From Porticoccaceae bacterium UBA1989 (GTDB lineage: Bacteria > Pseudomonadota > Gammaproteobacteria > Pseudomonadales > Porticoccaceae): a DNA stretch of 47,360 nt. The notes beneath the pieces were generated by a model. That model ran no database searches. It had not been told where the DNA came from and saw only the letters and a list, made by a program, of their open reading frames with translations. A program made the position numbers and the translations under genes. Positions within the stretch are counted from its first letter, which is position 1; each line of letters begins with the position of its first letter. The stretch spans positions 1 through 47,360 of the forward strand of contig DDDD01000041.1 of the NCBI GenBank assembly GCA_002335945.1, given 5' to 3'. This document shows positions 1-7,691 of this stretch, in pieces.

Positions 1-2327
1 TTAGGCTTTCGCTTTTGCACAAAGGCCGTCATACCCTCGCGGGCATCCTTAGACTGTATCAGCTGCGCAATTTCAGCCTGACTAAGCGCCAGCGCCTTAT
101 CCCATTTGCCTAAATCATCAACCGCATTCAGCACACGCTTCGACGCCCGAATAGACGTCGGCGAATTTCCGGCAATGGTTTGCGCCAAGGCACGGGCAGC
201 GCCCATCACATCACCCGACGCCGAGATAGAATTAATTAACCCCAACGCAGAAGCCTCATCGGCACCCAGTTTACGGCCCGTCAAAATCAGTTCCATCGCC
301 GCCTTCTCACCAATTTGGCGGGTTAAACGTTGCACCCCACCCGCAGCAGCAAACAGACCCACCTTCACTTCCGGCAGCGCAAAGCTCGCCATAGGATCAG
401 CAATAGCCAAATCACAGGCCAACACAATTTCCAAACCGCCGCCCATCGCAACCCCATTAACCGCCGCAATAACCGGCTTCTCGCGATCGGTTCGCGAACA
501 TAGCCCCGCGAATCCGGAGGCAGGCATCGACATATCACCACCGCTCACCGACACCTTAAGGTCGTTACCACTACAAAAGGCTTTTTCGCCAGCACCGGTA
601 ACAATAGCCACCCAGAGGTCTTGGTCGCGCTCAAACTCATCAAAAATTTCAGCCAACTCAAAGTGAGCCGCACTAAACAGAGCGTTGTAAGCCTCAGGGC
701 GATTAAGCGTAACCTCAAGCACATTGCCGTCGCGTTTAAGGTCTACGTATTTAAAATCGCGTGAGAGAAAATCGTCTGACATAGGAGTACCTAATGGTTG
801 GGGATTAGAGAGAATATTTTTACCCTCTCGATGAATAATGTTAACCGTCTGGCCAACCGGACTATCAAATGTGTGCAGGGCATCCATGGTAGCGTGGTGA
901 TCTACCGGCACCGTCGCCATCACCCGGCCTTCACTATTACGCGCAAACAAATACGCATGGGCGACACCGTGGCGGCCATGGCGCACTGTGTAAGCCTCAA
1001 TAACCGCCGTGCAATCTTCATTCAGCAACCTGGGTTCAGGCTGAGCATCTACCTCCGCCTGCAAATGCGCACTGGAAACATCGGCCCAGCTATCGGGTGC
1101 TTTCGCCGAATAGACCCCCGCCGATTGCTTACTCATAAAGCCACCATTGGCCAGCACCAGACCATAAGCCTCTCGATCCTGGCGCAAGGTTTCGACCATC
1201 GTGGCAATCCCATGGGTAGAATAATTATTCCCCGAGCCACCAAAAAACGGCAGCCCACCGGTCATACTCATCTGGTCATGCAAGGGGTCAAGCCCAAACA
1301 CCTCAGCCGCAAGGTGCACAACAATCGGGAAACAGCTGTAAATATCACGGTAAGCAATTCGCCCAGCAGCAATACCCGCACTGTCGATAGCGCCAGCAAT
1401 AGCAAGCTCCAGCGCCCTAGACTTCGACAAATCAGGGCGTTCAGACACCAGCTTTTCTTTAACATCCGAGTAGCCATGCAGATAGATCCATTTATCAGAT
1501 TCAATACCCAGCTCTTTAGCATAGCCGACACTCATCAGCATTAAGGTCGACGCCTGGTTAACCGCATCCTGAGCAATGTGCCATTTAAGGTAAGGGTCGC
1601 AAATAGGGTAATTGTCTTTCGAAGGCTCCGCCAAAAACGCCGCAGACCGCGCTTCAGGAAACTGTGAGTAAGGATTTTGCGCAGCCGTCTCAGACAGCCC
1701 CGCACAGATACCCGCCATATAACCCAAGTAATCCGACTTCGACAGCCCCAACCGAGCCCGCAGAGCCTCCTCCATCGCCGCATAGGTTTGCGGCGGCAAG
1801 CCCATACCATTCAGCACCTCATACATAGAGATAAAGTCAGTCTGGGCACCACGCTCATCGACCTCAGCCACCGCATCCGACGACCAATCCAACGTAAACC
1901 GCTTCTTCAACGCCGTTTTAAGCGCAGCCACCGCCTCACCACCGGTAATCATCGCCAAACGAATATCACCGCGGGCAATGTCTTCACACAGCTCATTCAC
2001 CAGCGACTGAGGCTGTTCGCCACCCGCCGTAGAATAAATGGTCTTCTTAGGCTGCAGCCCAGTTGCATCAATCACCGCCGCAGGAAAGTTCTTCGCCTTA
2101 CCAAAGGGATCAAACGGCGTAAGCAAAGAATCTGTAAACGCCCTCACCACCGCCAAGGTATCCAACTTGTCACCAAGATCCGCCACCCCAGCATCAGCCT
2201 GGGCGCGCTTAATAGATTCCGCAATCAAGCCAATCGGACTCGGCGCCAGACTTAGATCGCCACCATCCCAATGGTCGACAACCTGCCCCACACCCACAAT
2301 AATTGGCAATCTGTCTTCAGTATTCAT
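1..2327 (-). CDS. Fused TLP1-type thiolase-like protein and enoyl-CoA hydratase (C-terminus cut by window edge)
   Basis: Reverse-strand translation from ATG at 2327 gives a thiolase-like protein of the TLP1/acetyl-CoA acetyltransferase group (about residues 1-515). The frame then runs without a stop into a crotonase beginning at Met516 (ATG at 782), which stays open to position 1. The hydratase part shows the oxyanion segments FCSGNDLK and GVAMGGGLE and both candidate acid residues (GGGLE, LPEVKVG). It ends in QKRKP at the edge, typical of the last residues of this family, so little is missing. The thiolase part has no obvious nucleophilic Cys where thiolases have their active-site loop (around STAGGEQPQ), as in TLP1 proteins, so its catalysis is doubtful. 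The family points to acyl-CoA (fatty acid or steroid side chain) metabolism. The hydratase could also be translated separately from the internal ATG at 782, preceded by AGG seven bases upstream. Confidence 0.75.
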   Translation of the reverse strand, partial: MNTEDRLPIIVGVGQVVDHWDGGDLSLAPSPIGLIAESIKRAQADAGVADLGDKLDTLAVVRAFTDSLLTPFDPFGKAKNFPAAVIDATGLQPKKTIYSTAGGEQPQSLVNELCEDIARGDIRLAMITGGEAVAALKTALKKRFTLDWSSDAVAEVDERGAQTDFISMYEVLNGMGLPPQTYAAMEEALRARLGLSKSDYLGYMAGICAGLSETAAQNPYSQFPEARSAAFLAEPSKDNYPICDPYLKWHIAQDAVNQASTLMLMSVGYAKELGIESDKWIYLHGYSDVKEKLVSERPDLSKSRALELAIAGAIDSAGIAAGRIAYRDIYSCFPIVVHLAAEVFGLDPLHDQMSMTGGLPFFGGSGNNYSTHGIATMVETLRQDREAYGLVLANGGFMSKQSAGVYSAKAPDSWADVSSAHLQAEVDAQPEPRLLNEDCTAVIEAYTVRHGRHGVAHAYLFARNSEGRVMATVPVDHHATMDALHTFDSPVGQTVNIIHREGKNILSNPQPLGTPMSDDFLSRDFKYVDLKRDGNVLEVTLNRPEAYNALFSAAHFELAEIFDEFERDQDLWVAIVTGAGEKAFCSGNDLKVSVSGGDMSMPASGFAGLCSRTDREKPVIAAVNGVAMGGGLEIVLACDLAIADPMASFALPEVKVGLFAAAGGVQRLTRQIGEKAAMELILTGRKLGADEASALGLINSISASGDVMGAARALAQTIAGNSPTSIRASKRVLNAVDDLGKWDKALALSQAEIAQLIQSKDAREGMTAFVQKRKP

Positions 2328-2542
2328 GCATAAAAAACTCACTCTACTAAAACGGCGACGGGGCCAAGAAACCCCGCCACTTAAAAAAACGAGCTTGCAT
2401 TCTGGGTGAAAAGCTTGGGAAATGGAAATTTATTTATAAGCTAGCCTAGAAGAGGCATTGGGTGTTTGAGGGGGCTTTTTTTGTAACCTGTGGAACCTAC
2501 CTTAGGCAAGTAAACTCACCATTCTTGCAAACCCGTCATGTC

Positions 2543-2690
2543 ATTCTCGCGTAGGCGGTAATCCATGTTGAGGCCCTGGTCCCAGCCCCAGCCCCAGCCT
2601 TCGCTGGGGTGACGTTCCTTCGCTGGGGTGACGTTCCTTCACTGGGGTGACGTTCCTGCGCTGGGATGACGTTCCTTCGCTGGCATGACG
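2543..2690. repeat. dRS3-like 20-mer and 19-bp tandem repeat array (copy 1)
   Basis: The 389-bp gap between the fused gene and mrp holds no gene. It contains a 20-mer at 2543-2562 (ATTCTCGCGTAGGCGGTAAT) resembling the inverted-repeat intergenic element called dRS3 in Neisseria. This is followed by four full 19-bp units (2600-2618, 2619-2637, 2638-2656, 2657-2675; consensus TTCGCTGGGGTGACGTTCC) and a partial unit to 2690. The same elements recur in the same orientation at 23943-24014. Confidence 0.8.
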
Positions 2691-2716
2691 GGGAATCTGC
2701 TAGATCACGGCATTAA

Positions 2717-3808
2717 TTATTCTTCTAGCATTACTATTTCTGGGCTGACTGGGGTTGTTTGATTGAGCTGCCACAGTTGGGCGGCTACATTATGGGCTAA
2801 GGAGGTGTACGCTGCGGTCAGTGGGCCTGTTGGGTCTGAGGCTACCGTCGGTAAACCCTGATCCACATCTTCTCTGATACGGCTATCCAATGGCAGTGAA
2901 CCCAACAGCGCCACCTGATACTCTTTGGCCATGGCCTCTGCGCCATGGGCGCCAAAAATTGATTCTTCGTGGCCACAGTTTGAGCAGATGTGCGTCGCCA
3001 TATTTTCGACAATACCCAGTACGGGGATGCCCACCTTGTTAAACATTTCGATGCCTTTACGGGCATCGATCAACGCAACTTGCTGAGGTGTAGAAACAAT
3101 CACCGCACCGGACACGCTGATCTTTTGCGCCAGTGAGATTTGAATATCACCGGTACCCGGTGGCATATCAATCACTAGATAATCTAAGTCACCCCAAATG
3201 GTTTGCTCCATGAGCTGACTAAGCATGCGCGTGGCCATTGGTCCGCGCCATATCATCGGGGCTTTCTCCTCTGACAAATAGCCTACGGACATAGATTTAA
3301 TACCCATTCGTATCACTGGCTTAAGATATTTCTCGTCGACCAGTTCGGGTTTTACATCATCTGCCACACCCAGCATTGTGCGTTGACTGGGGCCGTAGAT
3401 ATCGGCGTCCAGTATTCCCACGCTGGCGCCTTCGGCATGCAAGGCTAATGCAAGATTCACTGCGGTGGTGGATTTGCCAACACCGCCCTTTCCTGAGGCA
3501 ACAGAAATAATATTTTTAATACCACTCAGATGACCCTCTGCTGTTTGACTGGGACTGGCCACTACGTCAGTAACAACCCTAACCTCTGGATCTTCAAATC
3601 CCGCTGCTTGAAGCTGGGTCTTTACATGCAGTGTAATCTTGCCAAGCATGGACGCTGCGGGATAACCAAGCTTTAGGCTGAGCTGTACTCTGTTATCAAC
3701 CACACTGAGCGTCTCTATGGCTTTTAGGCTTACATAGTCGCGCTGTAAAAAGGGATCCATAATAAACCCGAGTGCTACATAGACTGATTGTTCGGTGATA
3801 ACTGCCAT
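2717..3808 (-). CDS. mrp: Mrp/ApbC-type P-loop ATPase, Fe-S cluster carrier
   Basis: This 363-residue protein of the Mrp/ApbC (Nbp35) family probably carries or inserts [4Fe-4S] clusters in the cytosol. It has an N-terminal FeS_assembly_P (DUF59) domain (about residues 5-70), a deviant Walker A GKGGVGKST at about 107-114, the Mrp segments DADIYGPSQ and DMPPGTGD, and the cluster-binding pair C275-x2-C278. It ends the long minus-strand gene series, 36 bp after the ferredoxin reductase gene. Four Fe-S or flavin electron-transfer proteins lie upstream, so a dedicated role in maturing them is a reasonable inference. This may be the only mrp or an extra copy; the window cannot tell. Confidence 0.92.
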   Translation of the reverse strand: MAVITEQSVYVALGFIMDPFLQRDYVSLKAIETLSVVDNRVQLSLKLGYPAASMLGKITLHVKTQLQAAGFEDPEVRVVTDVVASPSQTAEGHLSGIKNIISVASGKGGVGKSTTAVNLALALHAEGASVGILDADIYGPSQRTMLGVADDVKPELVDEKYLKPVIRMGIKSMSVGYLSEEKAPMIWRGPMATRMLSQLMEQTIWGDLDYLVIDMPPGTGDIQISLAQKISVSGAVIVSTPQQVALIDARKGIEMFNKVGIPVLGIVENMATHICSNCGHEESIFGAHGAEAMAKEYQVALLGSLPLDSRIREDVDQGLPTVASDPTGPLTAAYTSLAHNVAAQLWQLNQTTPVSPEIVMLEE

Positions 3809-3844
3809 GATTACTTTCCCATATCCGGTTTTGCGCGATTTAGC

Positions 3845-4618
3845 TTAGGATTCTACAAAGGCTCTTTCGACCACATAGCTACCAAGCTCGCCGTGTCGCG
3901 TTTCAACAAAGCCCAATTGATCTAGAATTTTGCAGGTGTCTTTTAACATCGCTGGACTACCACAGAGCATGGCGCGATCACTCTCAGGATTAAGCGCAGG
4001 CAAGCCTATATCTTCAGCAAACTTTCCAGATTCGATTAAGTCGGTAATCCGTCCCTGAAACTCATATTCTTCACGGGTCACTGTGGGGTAATAAATAAGT
4101 TTTTCACGCACTTCTTCACCAAAATATTCATTATTTGGCAAGTGCTCGTTGATCGATTCACGGTAGGCCAGTTCGTTAACATTGCGAACACCATGGGTCA
4201 GTATTATTTTATCGAACGCCTCATACACTTCAGGGTCGCGAATAATGCTTAAAAAAGGTGCCAATCCGGTTCCTGTACTAAACAGGTAAAGGTTCTTGCC
4301 AGGCAGCATATTACCAACCGTTAGCGAGCCTGTAGATTTGCTGCTAACAAAAATTTCATCACCAATTTTTAAGTGCTGTAGTTTTGATGTCAGTGGGCCA
4401 TCAGGGACTTTGATGCTAAAGAACTCAAGTTCTTCTTCGTAATTAGCACTGACTATGCTGTAGGCGCGCAGTAAGGGCCGTCCATTATCTTCTAGGCCGA
4501 TCATGGTGAAATGGCCATTTTCAAATTTGAACGACATGTCTCTTGTCGTCTTAAAGCTAAATAACGTGTCATTCCAATGGTGCACTTCGGTAACAGTTTC
4601 TGTCATCAAATTTGCCAT
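3845..4618 (-). CDS. fpr: Ferredoxin--NADP(+) reductase
   Basis: This 257-residue cytosolic flavoprotein moves electrons between NADP(H) and ferredoxin or flavodoxin. The FAD site shows LRAYSIVSA (RxYS motif, about residues 50-58), the NADP site shows STGTGLAPFLSIIRDP, and the protein ends in VVERAFVES, the C-terminal signature of bacterial subclass-I Fpr (Azotobacter, E. coli). It lies 15 bp after the YeiH-type transporter gene. Two ferredoxin genes lie upstream in the same direction, so it probably supplies or drains electrons for the flavoprotein/ferredoxin module of this island. The direction of electron flow cannot be read from sequence. Confidence 0.93.
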   Translation of the reverse strand: MANLMTETVTEVHHWNDTLFSFKTTRDMSFKFENGHFTMIGLEDNGRPLLRAYSIVSANYEEELEFFSIKVPDGPLTSKLQHLKIGDEIFVSSKSTGSLTVGNMLPGKNLYLFSTGTGLAPFLSIIRDPEVYEAFDKIILTHGVRNVNELAYRESINEHLPNNEYFGEEVREKLIYYPTVTREEYEFQGRITDLIESGKFAEDIGLPALNPESDRAMLCGSPAMLKDTCKILDQLGFVETRHGELGSYVVERAFVES

Positions 4619-4633
4619 AGTCGGTTAAATCCT

Positions 4634-5704
4634 CTATTGAATTAACAGGTAGGCCAGTAGGCCGATAAAAAGGGTGTTGAGAAGCAGTAATAAAAAGGGC
4701 TTTTGCCCCAGCTTCCACATCTCGATTAAATTGGTTTTGGTCCCTAACGCTGCCATGGCTATCAGCAGACAGAGCGCCGATAGGTCGCCCATATAATCTA
4801 TGGCGACTGTGGGGATTACCGATAGGTTTGAAAGTACAACAAGCGCGACGAAGGCGACTAAAAATAATGGAAATAATGTGGGCTTGGCACCTTTTAAGGA
4901 ATCTACACCCTGCCCTGCTGACGACATCTTAAGGCTCTCTAAGACGGCATTGCGGTAAATAAAGCCGAGCCCTAACACCACAGGAACCAGCATTGAGACT
5001 CTTAACATCTTTGTATAGGTGGCCAGTTCCCCAACCTCGTCTGAGATCATGTGCCCTGCACCAAATACCTGGGCTACATCGTGGATGCTGGCACCGAGAA
5101 AAAGTCCTATCTGTTCAGGATTAAACCCTAGACTCACCATCATTCCCGGATAAACCACCATCACGATGGTACTTAAGCCAGTTATACCCACCACGGTACA
5201 AAGTAGATTCTTTTCTGTCTCTTTATTAGTGGGCAGAACTGAGGCTACCGCTAGTGCGGCAGACACACCGCATATCGCCACACCGGCCCCTGCAATAATC
5301 GCCGGAATACGCTCAATATTTAGCAGTTTTGCCACCAGTAAACTAAAGCCTAGAGTCGCGATCACTACGGCAAACACGACGAACACCGGCTGTATGCCAA
5401 GCTCTGAGATCTGACTAAAGGTAATGCGCACACCGAGCAGGGCTACACCGCAGCGTAGAACGGTTTTGCCACAAAATTCTAGGCCACGAGAAAATTCGGG
5501 ATACTTGGAGATATTATTAAAAGCCATTCCCAACAACAGTGCACAGAGAATCGCCGGGCTTCCATAATGGTCGGTAATATAATTAGCCGCGAGCACCACT
5601 ATGATACAAAAGGTTATGCCCGGCAACAGTAACGTTGTGCTGGTTCGCAATGTGGTGAGGCGTTCTATGGCCACCGGTTTGAATTTGGCGCTGACATTAG
5701 TCAT
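4634..5704 (-). CDS. YeiH/UPF0324-family membrane protein, putative sulfate/sulfite exporter
   Basis: This is a polytopic inner-membrane protein of the putative sulfate exporter family (YeiH, UPF0324). About ten hydrophobic segments fill nearly the whole length, with the family segment AGAGVAICGVSAALAVASVLP in the middle and a GASIHDVAQVFGAGH motif. I chose ATG 5704 (MTNVSAKF, 356 residues) over an in-frame ATG at 5773 because the longer form would run through the end of the DUF971 gene. GAGG also lies upstream of 5704 at workable spacing. The start overlaps the DUF971 stop by 8 bp, indicating translational coupling. Relatives sit beside sulfonate-degradation genes, so it may export a sulfur oxyanion released by this pathway. 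That role is inferred from context. Confidence 0.85.
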   Translation of the reverse strand: MTNVSAKFKPVAIERLTTLRTSTTLLLPGITFCIIVVLAANYITDHYGSPAILCALLLGMAFNNISKYPEFSRGLEFCGKTVLRCGVALLGVRITFSQISELGIQPVFVVFAVVIATLGFSLLVAKLLNIERIPAIIAGAGVAICGVSAALAVASVLPTNKETEKNLLCTVVGITGLSTIVMVVYPGMMVSLGFNPEQIGLFLGASIHDVAQVFGAGHMISDEVGELATYTKMLRVSMLVPVVLGLGFIYRNAVLESLKMSSAGQGVDSLKGAKPTLFPLFLVAFVALVVLSNLSVIPTVAIDYMGDLSALCLLIAMAALGTKTNLIEMWKLGQKPFLLLLLNTLFIGLLAYLLIQ

Positions 5705-6011
5705 TGAGAAAAACCTCGCCCTCACCCTTTGCAATCGCGCGCAAGTAGCCCCAGGGATAAATACCGCGATCATGTCCGTCAGAAAACTTTATCTGCACAC
5801 CGGTTGTACCCATTAACACCATGTCGGTGACCGATGCGTTATCCGTCATCAGTTCGACGCCTACTTGTTTTTTAGCCCTGCAGCCAGAACAGGCACAGTA
5901 ACGGCGTAGGTTTTGTTCGGATATTTGGTCTACATCGCCTTCTGACCAACTCAATTCAAGTAGGCTCGCGCGCTTTTTAAGCTTTATTGACAGCGGCATA
6001 TCTGAATTCAT
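5697..6011 (-). CDS. DUF971 (GBBH-like N-terminal domain) protein
   Basis: This 104-residue single-domain protein is of the DUF971 family, the domain found at the N-terminus of gamma-butyrobetaine hydroxylase and often encoded beside or fused to Mrp/ApbC. It has a metal-ligand-like cluster C39-x-C41-x2-C44 and a typical ending with DGHDRGIYPWGYLRAI. Two starts are possible (6011 and 5999) and neither has a clear ribosome binding site. It is coupled to the downstream exporter gene by an 8-bp overlap. Given mrp later in the same series, a role in Fe-S protein maturation is likely, but this is inferred. Confidence 0.85.
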   Translation of the reverse strand: MNSDMPLSIKLKKRASLLELSWSEGDVDQISEQNLRRYCACSGCRAKKQVGVELMTDNASVTDMVLMGTTGVQIKFSDGHDRGIYPWGYLRAIAKGEGEVFLND

Positions 6012-6122
6012 TGGTTAGTCTCTAGACGTGATTGACGTTAACGTTATCGCAGAGAAGCCCTCTAGCTAAAACCAATCAACTAGATTCGACTCAATGCATC
6101 AGGTGTTTTTTTACGTTGTAAT

Positions 6123-6452
6123 CTATGCTGCGAGAATTAATGCATCCCGCTTACCCGGCTGATCGGCCCATTCTTGGGCATCCGGCAGAGGATCTGTGGT
6201 GGCACTAATTTCGGGCCATGTCTCTGAGAGGTCCGCATTGATCTGGATGTATTCTTGGAACTCATCGGGAAGATCTGCCTCATCGAAAATCGCATCCACA
6301 GGACACTCGGGAACACAGAGGGCGCAGTCAATACAGCCCTCTGGGTTGATCACGATAAAGTTAGGACCCTCGTGAAAACAGTCTACTGGGCACACATCTA
6401 CACAGTCGGTAAACTTGCACTTAATACACTGTTCAGTAACAACAAACGTCAC
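6123..6452 (-). CDS. fdxA: 7Fe ferredoxin FdxA
   Basis: This 109-residue ferredoxin has the cysteine pattern of Azotobacter ferredoxin I: Cys9, 12, 17, 21, 25, 40, 43, 46 and 50, each shifted by one residue. It therefore probably carries one [3Fe-4S] and one [4Fe-4S] cluster. The conserved C-terminal tail with EFIQ-like and DPLPDA segments is present. It acts as a soluble low-potential electron carrier. The start lies 3 bp after the HEAT-protein stop, so the two are co-translated. Many gammaproteobacteria have fdxA elsewhere; placement here beside a second ferredoxin and Fpr suggests an electron relay specific to this pathway. Confidence 0.93.
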   Translation of the reverse strand: MTFVVTEQCIKCKFTDCVDVCPVDCFHEGPNFIVINPEGCIDCALCVPECPVDAIFDEADLPDEFQEYIQINADLSETWPEISATTDPLPDAQEWADQPGKRDALILAA

Positions 6453-6455
6453 GGG

Positions 6456-7424
6456 CTATGCCTCCACTTCTGATGCTGCAGCGATCTGATCGCTGGCCCA
6501 GCGTGCTAATTTACGCACGTCTGGATCATTGTCATTCTTGGCGATCTCAAGCAGTGGCAGACCATCTATATGCTTAATTTGACCCAGTGCAGCAACAGCG
6601 GATTTACGCAGGTTACTGATGGGATCAACAATACATTTAGCCAGTGCCGGAATACCTTTATAGGCACCCAGCAAGCCTATGGCCTCTGCGCCCTTTTCCT
6701 GTACCTGCCAGCGTTCATCATCAACTGCCGCCATTAACAGGGGCAGTGACTCTTGAATCTTGAGCTTGCCGAGACCCTTGATTGACTCAACACGCACCAG
6801 CCAATTTTCGTCGCTAATGGCTTTCATCAATGACTCTGCCACCATACCTGCAGGGGCAAAGATCAATGTGCCAACAGCAGCACGGCGAACTTCTGGATCG
6901 GCGTCATTACTCGCCACTGACATAAGCTGTGGCAGGTTCTCTACATCTTGCAGATACCCGAGTACACCAACCGCTTCACGACGCACACCCGCCTGAGCAT
7001 GCTGCAATAGCTCTATGGCGTGGGGACGTGCATCTTTGATACGCAACTGCTTTAACGCACGCAAGATGGCGGTGAGAACAAAGGTATCGTCTTCCTTGAG
7101 AGCTTCAATAAGCGCAGGGGCAACGGCAGGGTCTTTCAAATCTGCCAGCGCGCTTGCCGCGGCATTACGCACATTCTCGTCAACGGAGATAAGTGCAGTT
7201 ACCAGCGAGTCCATCATATCCATGGGCTCGAACTCGTCGATTACCTTAGCGGCCTCCATGCGTACATTTTCATCTGCATCGCTAAGTGCAATAATCAATA
7301 ATTCAACGGCCTCAGGCTCGGGACTATCGACAAGGTCCATAACCGCCACTCGACGAATACCTGCGTCTGCATCCTGCAGTCGTGTCTCGATAGAAATTAA
7401 TAATGGGTCTGTAAAATTAGACAT
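6456..7424 (-). CDS. HEAT-repeat (PBS-lyase-like) scaffold protein
   Basis: This 322-residue soluble protein consists almost wholly of about ten HEAT-like helical pairs, each with a pattern such as D-x-(N/D)-x-x-V-R-x-x-A (for example DADENVRMEAAKVI, SVDENVRNAAASAL, QAGVRREAVGVLG). Such repeats form a protein-binding solenoid; no catalytic motif is visible. GAGG lies six bases before the ATG. It sits tightly between the two ferredoxin genes (8 bp after one, 3 bp before the other). A physical role as scaffold or chaperone for the flavoprotein/ferredoxin complex is therefore likely, but this is inference. Related PBS-lyase HEAT proteins act in cofactor attachment. Confidence 0.88.
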   Translation of the reverse strand: MSNFTDPLLISIETRLQDADAGIRRVAVMDLVDSPEPEAVELLIIALSDADENVRMEAAKVIDEFEPMDMMDSLVTALISVDENVRNAAASALADLKDPAVAPALIEALKEDDTFVLTAILRALKQLRIKDARPHAIELLQHAQAGVRREAVGVLGYLQDVENLPQLMSVASNDADPEVRRAAVGTLIFAPAGMVAESLMKAISDENWLVRVESIKGLGKLKIQESLPLLMAAVDDERWQVQEKGAEAIGLLGAYKGIPALAKCIVDPISNLRKSAVAALGQIKHIDGLPLLEIAKNDNDPDVRKLARWASDQIAAASEVEA

Positions 7425-7432
7425 GGTTAACC

Positions 7433-7666
7433 TCAGCGCAGTAAGTAAGGAATATTTACGGTCACGGCATCTGTAGGACAGTCTGTCTCACAGGGCATGC
7501 AGTACCAACATTCGTCATATTTCATGTGCGCTTTTCCGGTTTCTTCGTTAATCCACAGAACGTCGAGAGGACACACATCGATACAGGTCCGACAACCCTT
7601 TTCGGCGATACATTTGTCATCATCTACGACGACGGGAACCATTGATATTTGCGATGCTATTGGCAT
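7433..7666 (-). CDS. AprB-like 2[4Fe-4S] ferredoxin subunit
   Basis: This 77-residue ferredoxin has two complete cluster motifs: Cys19-x5-Cys25-x2-Cys28-x3-Cys32-Pro and Cys53-x2-Cys56-x2-Cys59-x3-Cys63-Pro. The wide first spacing and the DECWYC segment recall the beta subunit of adenylylsulfate reductase (AprB) rather than a simple clostridial ferredoxin, but the long C-terminal AprB extension is absent. GGAG lies eight bases before the start. The gene follows the AprA-like flavoprotein gene by 25 bp, so it is most likely the electron-transfer partner of that subunit. Confidence 0.88.
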   Translation of the reverse strand: MPIASQISMVPVVVDDDKCIAEKGCRTCIDVCPLDVLWINEETGKAHMKYDECWYCMPCETDCPTDAVTVNIPYLLR

Positions 7667-7691
7667 GGGTAATGCTCCATAAAGTGTTTAA

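Noticed and set aside
798..2409. Several plus-strand frames across 0.8-2.4 kb
   Set aside because: They are shadows of the long minus-strand thiolase/hydratase frame and show no domain of their own.
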